Assembly: GCA_029557965.1 (NCBI GenBank)
Contig: JAKQIM010000014.1
Location: 1 to 45,405, forward strand
Direction of reading: 5' to 3'
Source: Chloroflexota bacterium
GTDB taxonomy: Bacteria; Chloroflexota; Anaerolineae; Anaerolineales; UBA4823
DNA length: 45,405 nucleotides
Position numbers and translations under genes: made by a program. Numbering within the stretch: the first letter of the stretch is position 1; each line of letters opens with the position of its first letter. This document shows, piece by piece, positions 18,543 to 26,120 of this stretch. Below the pieces are notes generated by a model that did not search any database, was not told the origin of the DNA, and saw nothing but the letters and a program-made list of their open reading frames with translations.

Positions 18543-19151
18543 ATGACTGCGCTCGATAGCATGTTGTACTGCCAGCAAATTCTCCTCCAGCAGCCCCTTT
18601 ACCTGGCGTGCCAGTTGAGCCGCCTGGATATTGAAGGCGAGCTGGTGGAGATGGCGATTTTGGATACAGATGAGCGCGTGTTGTTGGATGAGCTGGTGAA
18701 GCCGCGCAGCCCCATTACCGACCAGGCGGCGGCGCTGCACGGCATCACGGCTGAGCGTGTGGCTGCCGCACCGGGCTGGGGTGAAGTGTGGGCCAAGGCC
18801 AGGCCGATCCTGAAAGGACGGCGAGTGGGGGTATATGGGCAGGATGATATCATCGCCGCCTTAACCCGAGCCCATAAGCGCAGTTACCTGCGCCCAGACC
18901 TCGACGAGGGGCAGTTCTTTTGTATCCAACGTTTGTTTGCCACCTATCGCGCTGAACGCGACAGCCGCACCGGCGGTTACCGCACCTATGCGCTGCTGGA
19001 TGCCGCCCTGCATTTGGGCCTGGATCCCGAGGCCCCCTTTGGCCGCCGCTCCGCCGATGATGCACGCATGCTGCGGGCGATCTTGCTGATCATGGCCAAC
19101 TGGAAATCGGGCTCTGTGCAGGTAGACCTGGACGATGAATGGAAAGGGTAA
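18543..19151 (+). CDS. Catalytically degenerate DnaQ-like paralogue
   Basis: A 202-residue protein alignable over its length with the upstream exonuclease: shared blocks include VKPR, HGITAE(Q/R)VAAAPGW, GRRVGVY and the FFCI segment. The active site is lost. YLDTETTG becomes YLACQLSR (D26 to Ala22, E28 to Gln24), the Exo II Asp is replaced by Ile in GQDDII, and the Exo III His becomes Arg (RRSADDA). The frame is intact and the hydrophobic core is conserved, so it is not simply decaying. A regulatory or substrate-binding partner of the active copy is plausible but inferred. The P-type ATPase frame begins inside its last codons. Confidence 0.85.
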   Translation: MTALDSMLYCQQILLQQPLYLACQLSRLDIEGELVEMAILDTDERVLLDELVKPRSPITDQAAALHGITAERVAAAPGWGEVWAKARPILKGRRVGVYGQDDIIAALTRAHKRSYLRPDLDEGQFFCIQRLFATYRAERDSRTGGYRTYALLDAALHLGLDPEAPFGRRSADDARMLRAILLIMANWKSGSVQVDLDDEWKG

Positions 19152-21438
19152 GTCCCTGACTCACATTATGCCTTCTTACGAAATTGAATATGCCATCCAG
19201 GGGATGGATTGCGCCAACTGTGCCCTGACCTTAGAGCGCAGCCTGGCCCAACTCCAGGGTGTGGAGCGGGTGCAGGTCAACTTCACTGCCGCGGTTCTGA
19301 CAGCCAGCGGGACCTTTGATCCGCAGGCATTGGTGGCACGCGTCGAGGCGATGGGCTACCGTGCCAGCCCCCCTGAGACAAAAGCCGCCTTGCCGCAGCC
19401 AATGGATGCAGAGACACAGCCGGCGGTTGTGGGCTTTTTGCAATTCTTACTGTCTGAACGCAGCACCACCATGGCCCTGGTGGGCGGGATCTTGCTTTTG
19501 GTCTCGGCGCTCTTGGGATGGGTTGCAACCCCCTGGGCCGGTTGGCTGAGCCTGGCTTTGCAGATCAGCGTCAGCGTGGTGGCAGGCTACCCGATCGCCA
19601 ACAAGGGACTGCGGGCTTTGCTGGTAGGCCGGCAGGTGACAATCGATCTGTTAATGACCATTGCCACCCTGGGGGCTTTATTCATCGGTGAAACCGGCGA
19701 AGCGGCTACGGTGATCTTGTTGTTCACAATTGGTGAGGCGTTGGAAGGTTTCACCGCCGAGCGCTCTCGCCGCAGTTTGCGCAGCCTGCTGGCATTGACG
19801 CCTGACCAGGCGCGCGTGCTCCGCCCTTGCATCGACTGCGCCGAACATCTTGGGCAGGATGGGTACAACGGCGGGGTTTGCCCGTTCTGCGGGATGCACG
19901 AGGTGGCTATTCCTGCCAGCCAGGTGCAGGTTGGCGAGCGGGTGGTGGTGCAGCCGGGTGAACGCGTGCCGGTGGATGGGGTGGTGCGCAACGGCACGGC
20001 GGCGGTCAACCAGGCCCCGGTGACGGGTGAATCGGTGCCGGTAGAGAAGGCCCCCGGCGATGCGGTGTACGCCGGCTCGCTGAACGGTGAGGCTGCGCTC
20101 GAAATCGAGGCCCTGCGCCCAGCCGGAGACTCGACCATCAGCCGCATCGTCCGCCTGGTTCAGCAGGCCCAGGCCCAGCGCGCTCCGGTAGAGCGGTTTA
20201 TCGATCGATTTGCAGCCTGGTATACGCCGGCGGTAGTATTGTTGGCGGCCTGCCTGGCCATCATTCCGCCGCTGTTTGGCGGGCCTTTCTTTGACCAGCC
20301 AGACGGCACGCGCGGCTGGCTGTACCGCGCCCTGGCGCTGTTGATCGTGGCTTGCCCCTGTGCCCTGGTCATCAGCACGCCGGTGAGCATTGTCAGCGCG
20401 CTGACGGGCCTGGCCCGGCGCGGTGTGTTGGTGAAGGGCGGGGCCTTTTTGGATACCCTGGCGCGGGTGCGCACCTTTGCCTTTGATAAGACCGGCACAT
20501 TGACGCATGGCAAGCCGGTGGTGATGGAAACTTTTACCCTGTCTTGCCCGCCTGGCACCGAGCGCTGTGAGGCTTGTGACGATATGCTGGCTGTGGCGGC
20601 GGCGGTCGAACGCCGTTCGGCCCACCCGCTGGCGCAGGCGATCGTGAACGAATCGCAGGCCCGCAGCCTGGAACATGTCTATCCTTCGGCTGAGACCGTG
20701 CAGGCGTTGGCCGGGCAGGGGGTGCAGGGGTTGGCGAACGGCGAGGAGATCCTGGTGGGTAACCACGCCATGATCCATGATCGCTACCCCGGTTGTAACG
20801 GCCTGCATGAGCAGGTGCAAGCGGCTGAGCAGAAAGGGCGCACGGTGATGCTGGTGGGCCGCGCCGGGCAGGTGCTGGGCTATGTCAGCGTGGCTGACAG
20901 TGAACGCCCCAACAGTGCCGAGGCGCTGCGGGCCCTGAAAGCCATTGACCCGGCGATGCGCAGGGTGATGCTGACCGGCGACAACCCGGCTGTGGCCCAG
21001 CGGATTGCGGATAACCTGGGCGGGGTGGATGAGGTGCGTGCTTCACTCTTGCCTGAGGAAAAACTGGATGCCATCCGGGGGCTGCAATCGCAGGGTGAGC
21101 TGGTGGCGATGGTGGGGGATGGGGTGAACGATGCCCCGGCCCTGGCGGCAGCCAGCGTGGGGATTGCGATGGGCGGGGCCGGCTCGGCCCAGGCGATGGA
21201 AACAGCGGATGTGGTGTTGATGCAGGATGACCTGGCCTCGCTGCCCGCGCTGGTCAAAACCAGCCGCCGCACCCGCAACATTATCATCCAGAACATTGTG
21301 GTCAGCCTGGCGCTCAAGGCCGTTTTCTTGCTGCTCACTTTGCCCGGCTGGGCCACGCTGTGGATGGCGGTCTTTGCCGATATGGGGGCCTCGCTGCTGG
21401 TGACGCTCAACGGTATGCGGGCGGGATCGGACCACTAA
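19135..21438 (+). CDS. Heavy-metal P1B-type ATPase, Zn/Cd/Pb class, with zinc-ribbon-like insert
   Basis: A 767-residue metal-exporting ATPase. The N-terminal HMA domain has GMDCANC (C26, C29). The actuator TGES is at 297-300, the TM metal site CPC at 407-409, the phosphorylated D451 in DKTGT, HP at 497-498 and GDGVNDAP at 661-668. FADMG near the end (D749-x-G751) matches the Zn/Cd/Pb (P1B-2, ZntA/CadA) class rather than copper. Unusually, the actuator domain carries an insert with CIDC (232-235) and CPFC (249-252), and a further CEAC lies at 478-481 in the nucleotide domain. Start is uncertain: ATG at 19135 overlaps the previous gene, and ATG at 19168 begins just before the HMA domain; neither has a clear SD. 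Confidence 0.92.
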   Translation: MNGKGKSLTHIMPSYEIEYAIQGMDCANCALTLERSLAQLQGVERVQVNFTAAVLTASGTFDPQALVARVEAMGYRASPPETKAALPQPMDAETQPAVVGFLQFLLSERSTTMALVGGILLLVSALLGWVATPWAGWLSLALQISVSVVAGYPIANKGLRALLVGRQVTIDLLMTIATLGALFIGETGEAATVILLFTIGEALEGFTAERSRRSLRSLLALTPDQARVLRPCIDCAEHLGQDGYNGGVCPFCGMHEVAIPASQVQVGERVVVQPGERVPVDGVVRNGTAAVNQAPVTGESVPVEKAPGDAVYAGSLNGEAALEIEALRPAGDSTISRIVRLVQQAQAQRAPVERFIDRFAAWYTPAVVLLAACLAIIPPLFGGPFFDQPDGTRGWLYRALALLIVACPCALVISTPVSIVSALTGLARRGVLVKGGAFLDTLARVRTFAFDKTGTLTHGKPVVMETFTLSCPPGTERCEACDDMLAVAAAVERRSAHPLAQAIVNESQARSLEHVYPSAETVQALAGQGVQGLANGEEILVGNHAMIHDRYPGCNGLHEQVQAAEQKGRTVMLVGRAGQVLGYVSVADSERPNSAEALRALKAIDPAMRRVMLTGDNPAVAQRIADNLGGVDEVRASLLPEEKLDAIRGLQSQGELVAMVGDGVNDAPALAAASVGIAMGGAGSAQAMETADVVLMQDDLASLPALVKTSRRTRNIIIQNIVVSLALKAVFLLLTLPGWATLWMAVFADMGASLLVTLNGMRAGSDH

Positions 21439-21478
21439 ACGAACCTGGCGCTGCATCGCAGCGCCAGGTTCGTTTTAT
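21437..21478. terminator. Rho-independent terminator beginning inside the ATPase stop codon
   Basis: Perfect 17-bp arms 21437-21453 and 21459-21475 with a 5-nt loop, followed by TTTTATT. The left arm starts with the last two bases of the TAA stop. It also lies just past the end of the convergent PspC gene (13 bp), so it can serve both. Confidence 0.9.
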
Positions 21479-21490
21479 TCACTTTATTCA

Positions 21491-21742
21491 CTACACTTCT
21501 GGTTCAATTGGCGGGGCAGGTGGGGCCGGAGGCGGCGGGGGCATTACGCCAGGCCCTTCGGGCACGACCACCAGCATGATCAGGTACACCACCAGCATAG
21601 ACCCCCAGCCGAAGATCACGCCGAAGACGAACAGCAGGCGAATCACGGTGGCGTCAATGCCGAAGAATTCGCCGATCCCGGCGCACACGCCGCCAATCAT
21701 GCGGTTGGTGTTGCTGCGGTACAGTCTCTTGTCATTATTCAT
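21491..21742 (-). CDS. PspC-domain membrane protein
   Basis: An 83-residue protein with the PspC signature: short charged N-terminus (KRLYRSNTNRMIGGVCAGI), a GEFFGIDATVIRLLFV segment and a single long hydrophobic TM (VFGVIFGWGSMLVVYLIMLVVV), then a proline-rich tail of about 20 residues. PspC proteins sense or respond to envelope stress at the inner membrane. The proline tail is longer than usual. The ATG is eight bases after GGAG. A toastrack-like lipoprotein, a frequent partner family, is present about 13 kb away but not adjacent. Confidence 0.9.
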   Translation of the reverse strand: MNNDKRLYRSNTNRMIGGVCAGIGEFFGIDATVIRLLFVFGVIFGWGSMLVVYLIMLVVVPEGPGVMPPPPPAPPAPPIEPEV

Positions 21743-21814
21743 GGTGTTTTCTCCTTGGTTATGTTCTAAGATAGTTTACGCAGGGCCAGGGAGAAGGTTG
21801 CACAAGGGGAGGGG

Positions 21815-21820
21815 TATAAT
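21815..21820 (+). promoter_or_regulatory. -10 box of ADP-ribosylglycohydrolase–Rieske transcript
   Basis: TATAAT 19 bp before the ATG at 21840, with GAGG in between. The implied leader is about 13 nt. No -35 match at 16-18 bp. Confidence 0.45.
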
Positions 21821-21839
21821 AAACCTTTGCGAGGAAAAA

Positions 21840-22790
21840 ATGACCCACCTTCACGCTGTTCAACCGATCGCCCGCTCGCGCGGCTGTCTGCTGGGCCTGG
21901 CAGTGGGCGATGCCGTGGGCACAACCCTGGAATTCAGGCCGCCGGGCAGCTTTCAGCCGATTACCGATATGACCGGAGGGGGACCCTTCCACCTGAACGC
22001 CGGCGAGTGGACAGACGACACTGCAATGGCCCTGTGCCTGGCAGAGAGCCTGGTGGAATGCGCGGGTTTTGATCCATTGGATCAACTTCAGCGCTACCTG
22101 CGCTGGTACCGCCAGGGTTATATGAGCCACAACGGGCGCTGCTTCGATATTGGCGGAACCACCCGCCAGGCGCTTGAAACTTTTGAGCGGACGCGCCAGC
22201 CATACCCCGGCCCAACCGACCCTCATTCAGCAGGCAACGGCTCTTTGATGCGCCTGGCTCCGGTGGCGGTGGCATATGCCCACCAGCCAGGGCTTGCCAT
22301 CCAACATTGTGCCGTCAGCTCGCGCACCACGCACGGCGCACAGACGGCGGTGGATGCCTGCCGCTATTACGGCGCGCTGCTGGTGGGGGCGCTGAATGGG
22401 GTCGACAGAGCCACTTTGCTGGCAGTGCGATATGCCCCCCTGCCGGGTCCGTTCTGGAGCCAATGGCCCCTGACCCCTGAAGTGGATGAGGTGGCGTGCG
22501 GTTCGTTCAAAACGCGCCAGCCGCCGCAGATCAAGGGCAGCGGTTACGTGGTGCGTGCGCTTGAGGCGGCGCTGTGGGCTTTCGATCAGACACGGGATTA
22601 CCGCAGTGGGTGTTTGTTGGCCGCTAACCTGGGGGACGATGCCGATACCACGGCTGCCATCTACGGCCAATTGGCTGGGGCATATTATGGCGAAGCGGGC
22701 ATCCCGGCGGATTGGCTGGAGAAGCTGGCGATGCGCGCCAAGATCGTTGAACTGGCTGAAGGGCTGCATGATTTGGGAGAGGATAAATGA
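21840..22790 (+). CDS. ADP-ribosylglycohydrolase family protein
   Basis: A 316-residue enzyme of the DraG/ARH fold, expected to hydrolyse ADP-ribose links on proteins or small molecules using a Mg pair. Motifs: GLAVGDAVGTTLEF (19-32), metal ligands WTDDT (57-61), GNGSLMRLAP, and LGDDADTTAAIYGQLAGAYYG with D266, D267 and D269. The start at 21840 has GAGG five bases upstream and a TATAAT above it; the frame extends far upstream through the terminator, which is not coding. It overlaps the Rieske gene by ATGA, so the two are translationally coupled. The substrate is unknown, and no ADP-ribosyltransferase is nearby. Confidence 0.92.
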   Translation: MTHLHAVQPIARSRGCLLGLAVGDAVGTTLEFRPPGSFQPITDMTGGGPFHLNAGEWTDDTAMALCLAESLVECAGFDPLDQLQRYLRWYRQGYMSHNGRCFDIGGTTRQALETFERTRQPYPGPTDPHSAGNGSLMRLAPVAVAYAHQPGLAIQHCAVSSRTTHGAQTAVDACRYYGALLVGALNGVDRATLLAVRYAPLPGPFWSQWPLTPEVDEVACGSFKTRQPPQIKGSGYVVRALEAALWAFDQTRDYRSGCLLAANLGDDADTTAAIYGQLAGAYYGEAGIPADWLEKLAMRAKIVELAEGLHDLGEDK

Positions 22791-23785
22791 TCCCAAATCA
22801 ATGGTATCCACTGCTCGAGTCCCGGCAAATCCCACGCCACCGGCCCATTGGGGTGACGCGTATGGGCGAGAAGATGGTCTTCTGGCGGGATGAGCAAGGT
22901 AAAGCGGCCTGCGCCGTGGATCTATGCCCGCACCGGGGGGTGGCGTTGAGCGCGGGCAAGGTGCAGGGGGATTGCATTCAATGTCCTTTCCACGGTTTCG
23001 AGTTCGATCCCAGCGGGCGCTGTACGCTCATCCCGGCCAATGGGCGCAGCGCCGAAGTGCCCAAGGCTTTCAATGTGCGTGCTTACCCGGTGCGCGAGGC
23101 GCATGGCCTGGTTTACGTTTGGTGGGGAGCGCCACAAGCCGAGTATCCACCCCTGCCCGAATTTGACTTCATGAGAGATGGGCGCTACGTATACACCACC
23201 TTTGTGGACCATTGGAAAACCCATTATTCACGTGCGATTGAGAATCAATTGGACGTGGTGCACCTGCCTTTTGTGCATGCCAACAGCATCGGGCGCGGCA
23301 ATAAGACCGTGATCAACGGCCCACGCTACACCGTCACCGAATTCGCAGGCGGGCATGACCGGATCGACCTGTGGTATGACGGCGAGGTGGAGCGCGGCCA
23401 GAAGCCGCTCAGGGCTTCTGAGATGCCGCTGGCTGATACGCGCCCGCAGATCCAGTTCCGCTTCCCGAACATCTGGCACAACTGGCTGGGGGATCTGCAC
23501 CTGTTCATTGCTTTTGTGCCGGTGGACGGGGAGAACACGCTGCTTTACTTGCGCACTTACCACACCGTGAAGGCACCCGTGCTGCGCCAGGTATTTGAAT
23601 TGGCCGGCAACCTGGGCAACCTGTACATCGAGCGCCAGGACCGGCGCGTGGTGCTGACCCAGCGGCCTTTGCGCTCTCAACTGAGGATGGGTGAGAAGAT
23701 GATCGCCGGGGATGGGCCAATCATCGAGTACCGCCGCAGGCGAGAGGCTTTGATTGAGGCGGGTGAGAACAAAAAGATCAATTAA
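22787..23785 (+). CDS. Rieske [2Fe-2S] non-heme iron oxygenase
   Basis: A 332-residue oxygenase alpha-subunit-like enzyme. The Rieske cluster motif is CPH at C47/H49 and CPFH at C66/H69 (C-x-H-x16-C-x2-H). The catalytic iron site is NQLDVVHLPFVH, with D156 bridging and H159 and H164 as ligands. The N-terminal WYPLLESRQI and the later KPLRASEMPLADTRPQIQFRFPN region are typical of single-component family members such as pheophorbide oxygenase-like or demethylase-like enzymes. It is shorter than ring-hydroxylating dioxygenases of about 440 residues. No reductase or small subunit is adjacent. The start overlaps the previous stop (ATGA). An IS lies 7 bp after its stop. The substrate cannot be predicted. 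Confidence 0.9.
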   Translation: MIPNQWYPLLESRQIPRHRPIGVTRMGEKMVFWRDEQGKAACAVDLCPHRGVALSAGKVQGDCIQCPFHGFEFDPSGRCTLIPANGRSAEVPKAFNVRAYPVREAHGLVYVWWGAPQAEYPPLPEFDFMRDGRYVYTTFVDHWKTHYSRAIENQLDVVHLPFVHANSIGRGNKTVINGPRYTVTEFAGGHDRIDLWYDGEVERGQKPLRASEMPLADTRPQIQFRFPNIWHNWLGDLHLFIAFVPVDGENTLLYLRTYHTVKAPVLRQVFELAGNLGNLYIERQDRRVVLTQRPLRSQLRMGEKMIAGDGPIIEYRRRREALIEAGENKKIN

Positions 23786-23792
23786 AATCTAG

Positions 23793-23806
23793 CTACCTGA
23801 CACTTT
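23793..23806 (+). repeat. Left terminal repeat of the IS
   Basis: Contains the ACCTGACA core at 23795-23802. It pairs with the inverted core at 24970-24977. Confidence 0.65.
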
Positions 23807-23884
23807 AAAAACCGAATAGTTGATCGGCACGGATTCTCCACTAAAATAAGTTTTGCGGAACCATTTTAGAAACGGAGTAACCCA

Positions 23885-24961
23885 ATGCCGATCAACCACC
23901 TCTATGATACCTGGATTCGTCGAATTCGTGAACTGCGACCTGATCAACGGATCACCCAGATCCGCAATTTCGTCTGGCTAATCATCGGGATCTATCAAAG
24001 CCGGTCTGTGCATCTGAGCCGCATCGCAGGGAAGATACCCGGCCCAGCCAAGTTGTTGAGCACTACCCGACGGCTGAGCAGATTTTTGGACAACCCGGCC
24101 ATCCGCGTACGAGAATGGTACGAGCCTGTCGCCCGGGAGTGGCTGGAAACACAGTTCCGGCACATGGGAGAAATTCGGCTGATCGTCGATGGCACCAAGA
24201 TCGGCTTTGGGCATCAACTGCTGATCGTCTGCCTGGCATACCGAAAAAGAGCCATCCCGATTGCCTGGACCTGGGTCAAACACGTCAGAGGACACAGCAC
24301 GGCCACGAAGCAGTTGGCTTTGTTGGCCTATGTGCGTCAGCTGATTCCGGTTCGAGCGGCTGTTTTTCTGGTCGGAGACTGCGAATTCGGCGCTGTGGCG
24401 GTCTTGCGCCAGTTGGATCGCTGGCGTTGGTTCTATGTTTTGCGCCAGAAAACTGATACCAGGGTCTGGCTCAATGAAAAGCGTGGTTGGCAAGCTTTCG
24501 GTAGTTGCATCCACGGGCCTGGCGAGAGTATCTGGCTGGGAAGAGGCTGTTTGACCGCCAAGAAGATCTACCCGGTCAACCTGCTGGTGAATTGGAAGGT
24601 TGGCGAAAAAGAGCCCTGGTGCCTGGCCACCAATCTGCCCGACCGCCACATGGCCCTGGCCTATTACGCCCGTAGAATGTGGATCGAAGAGATGTTCGGT
24701 GACTTGAAAAAACATGGCTTTGACCTTGAGTGCACAATGCTGCGTCATTTTGAGCGCTTATCTCGCCTGACCCTGGCAGTGGCCCTGCTTTATGTCTGGC
24801 TGGTTTCCATCGGAACCTGTACCGTTCGCGATGGCTTACGAGATTTGGTTGATCGCACAGATCGCCGCGACTTGTCCATTTTTCAGATCGGCTTCCGTTT
24901 CATAGAAAGGTGTGTGACCAATGCCCTTACTTTCCGGATTACACTATGTGCCTACCATTAA
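23885..24961 (+). CDS. IS4-like DDE transposase
   Basis: A 358-residue transposase of the RNase H-like DDE type. Catalytic acids are probably D102 (LIVDGTKIGF), D165 (LVGDCEFGA) and E268. The IS4-group signature Y-x2-R-x3-E-x6-K is exact: Y261, R264, E268, K275 in YARRMWIEEMFGDLKK. The frame is complete with no frameshift, so it may be active. The C-terminus runs to within 20 bp of the right terminal repeat. Family placement within IS4 versus related IS5-like groups is uncertain; the CTAG target fits some IS5-like elements. Confidence 0.9.
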   Translation: MPINHLYDTWIRRIRELRPDQRITQIRNFVWLIIGIYQSRSVHLSRIAGKIPGPAKLLSTTRRLSRFLDNPAIRVREWYEPVAREWLETQFRHMGEIRLIVDGTKIGFGHQLLIVCLAYRKRAIPIAWTWVKHVRGHSTATKQLALLAYVRQLIPVRAAVFLVGDCEFGAVAVLRQLDRWRWFYVLRQKTDTRVWLNEKRGWQAFGSCIHGPGESIWLGRGCLTAKKIYPVNLLVNWKVGEKEPWCLATNLPDRHMALAYYARRMWIEEMFGDLKKHGFDLECTMLRHFERLSRLTLAVALLYVWLVSIGTCTVRDGLRDLVDRTDRRDLSIFQIGFRFIERCVTNALTFRITLCAYH

Positions 24962-24965
24962 ACCA

Positions 24966-24979
24966 AAACTGTCAGGTGA
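24966..24979 (-). repeat. Right terminal repeat of the IS
   Basis: Contains TGTCAGGT (24970-24977), the inverse of the left core. It also supplies the stop codon now used by the GxxExxY gene on the minus strand. Confidence 0.65.
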
Positions 24980-25340
24980 CTAGTAAGATAACATTAAAGT
25001 TGATCAATAAACCGACCTTACAGCCGCTGAGTTTGAGGTAAGTCAGCAGTTGAGCCTTGTGGATTGGCAGCACAGCATCCAGAGCTTTGAGCTCCACAAT
25101 CACTTTATCTGCAACGAGAAAATCCAGGCGAAAATTACAATCAATATCGTGATCCTTATACATGACGGGGAAAGCTTTTTCTTGCTCAAAGGGGACACCA
25201 CGTTCGGTCAGTTCGTGTGCCAGGCAAGCCTGGTAAACTGATTCCAACAACCCTGGCCCCAAGATGCGATGCACCTCAATCGCTGCCCCAATAATCTTCT
25301 CGGTCAGCTCTTTCTCATAAAGCACCATTTCTTCACCCAT
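24972..25340 (-). CDS. GxxExxY protein with C-terminus rewritten by IS insertion
   Basis: A 122-residue protein of the GxxExxY family (PD-(D/E)XK-like fold, function unknown). The name motif is GPGLLESVY, preceded by IIGAAIEVHRILG and followed by YKDHDIDCNFRLDFLVADKVIVELKA, which carries the nuclease-like acidic residues. The last codons now read VILLVT and stop inside the right end of the IS. Removing the IS and one CTAG copy restores VILLDFN and a stop that lies just before the Rieske stop, so the original gene converged on and overlapped the Rieske gene. Only two or three residues changed, and function may survive. The gene is preceded by the repeated CTCCGTG-type sequence often seen beside such genes. 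Confidence 0.85.
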   Translation of the reverse strand: MGEEMVLYEKELTEKIIGAAIEVHRILGPGLLESVYQACLAHELTERGVPFEQEKAFPVMYKDHDIDCNFRLDFLVADKVIVELKALDAVLPIHKAQLLTYLKLSGCKVGLLINFNVILLVT

Positions 25341-25354
25341 CTCTTCCTAATGCC

Positions 25355-25409
25355 CTTCTCCGTGTTCTCCGTGTCTCCGTGGTTTTCCCTAAGGTTTAAT
25401 CACCACCTT
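25355..25409. repeat. 55-bp direct repeat, copy 1
   Basis: Identical to 25484-25538. On the minus strand it reads the last six codons and stop of purN followed by three ACGGAGA-type units. This copy is a displaced piece of the purN end lying upstream of the GxxExxY gene. Confidence 0.9.
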
Positions 25410-25483
25410 TACCTGTCGATAAGAGCCCATCTCCATGCCTCCGCGATTTTCTCTAAGCTCTCCATATTTTTACCTTAAAGGTT

Positions 25484-25538
25484 CTTCTCCGTGTTCTCCG
25501 TGTCTCCGTGGTTTTCCCTAAGGTTTAATCACCACCTT
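25484..25538. repeat. 55-bp direct repeat, copy 2 (overlaps the purN 3' end)
   Basis: Identical to 25355-25409. It contains the genuine purN C-terminal codons (KVVIKP and stop) and the downstream CTCCGTG array. The interval between the copies is 74 bp. Confidence 0.9.
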
Positions 25539-26120
25539 CAACGTACCCACCAACAGCCGGTGCTCCACCGCATGCACCCGCTCTGCCAGCGTATCCAGGC
25601 TGTCCTCTGCCAAGATTGGCACCGCCTCTTGCGCCAGCACCGGGCCAGAATCTACCCCCTCGTCGGGCACCAGGTGCACCATCACCCCCGTGTGCTCAAT
25701 CTCCCCGCGCCGGTATGCCTCAAAGGCACGCGCAATCGCATCGGTGCCAGGGAAGGCCCCCGGCAAGGCCGGGTGCAGGTTGATCACTCGCCCCGGGAAG
25801 CGCCCCAAGAAAGCAGGCGAGAGCAGGCGCATCCAGCCCGCCAGCACGATCCAATCGGGCCGGTAACCGGCAGCCAGTTCAGCCAGCGAGGCATCATAAG
25901 CCCCGCGCGCTTGCTCTTTGGGTTTCGGGTGGCAAACCGCCGGAATGTCACCCTGGCGGGCGCGTTCCAGCCCGTAGGCCTGGCTTTTGTTCGAGATGAC
26001 GGCAACCACCTGCGCCGGCAGTTCTCCGCTGGCGCAGGCATCTAAAATGGCCTGCAGGTTCGAGCCGTGGCCTGAGATGAGCACCACCAGGCGGGCGGGT
26101 GGAGAAGCGCGTTTGCTCAC
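25518..26120 (-). CDS. purN: Phosphoribosylglycinamide formyltransferase 1
   Basis: A 200-residue enzyme that formylates GAR to FGAR with 10-formyl-tetrahydrofolate, step 3 of purine synthesis. The P-loop-like SGHGSNLQAILD (16-27) binds the phosphate. The catalytic segment INLHPALPGAFPGTDAIARAF contains the conserved Asn-His pair, and the Asp lies in VPDEGVDSGPVL. The length is normal. The start is GTG overlapping the purDM stop (GTGA). It is the last gene of the purine operon, and its terminal codons lie inside a 55-bp repeat. No folate-independent purT is seen. Confidence 0.96.
   Translation of the reverse strand: MSKRASPPARLVVLISGHGSNLQAILDACASGELPAQVVAVISNKSQAYGLERARQGDIPAVCHPKPKEQARGAYDASLAELAAGYRPDWIVLAGWMRLLSPAFLGRFPGRVINLHPALPGAFPGTDAIARAFEAYRRGEIEHTGVMVHLVPDEGVDSGPVLAQEAVPILAEDSLDTLAERVHAVEHRLLVGTLKVVIKP

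Larger units (their letters stand above)
23793..24979 (+). mobile_element. Insertion sequence, about 1187 bp, IS4-like DDE transposase
   Basis: A single transposase gene is flanked by short imperfect terminal repeats: both ends share ACCTGACA two bases in from the tip, with an x-TTT extension (11 of 14 positions from ACCTGACA onward and inward). Immediately outside both ends is CTAG (23789-23792 and 24980-24983), a 4-bp direct repeat consistent with target duplication at a palindromic site. The left junction is 7 bp beyond the Rieske stop. The right junction lies inside the last codons of a convergent GxxExxY gene. Exact ends are inferred from one copy only. Confidence 0.8.

Noticed and set aside
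19678..20820. Minus-strand frame of 380 codons opposite the P-type ATPase
   Set aside because: Antisense of a highly conserved gene; no signals for translation.
25269..25478. Short plus-strand frame across the CTCCGTG repeat
   Set aside because: Encoded mainly by the interspersed repeat; no RBS and no conservation expected.
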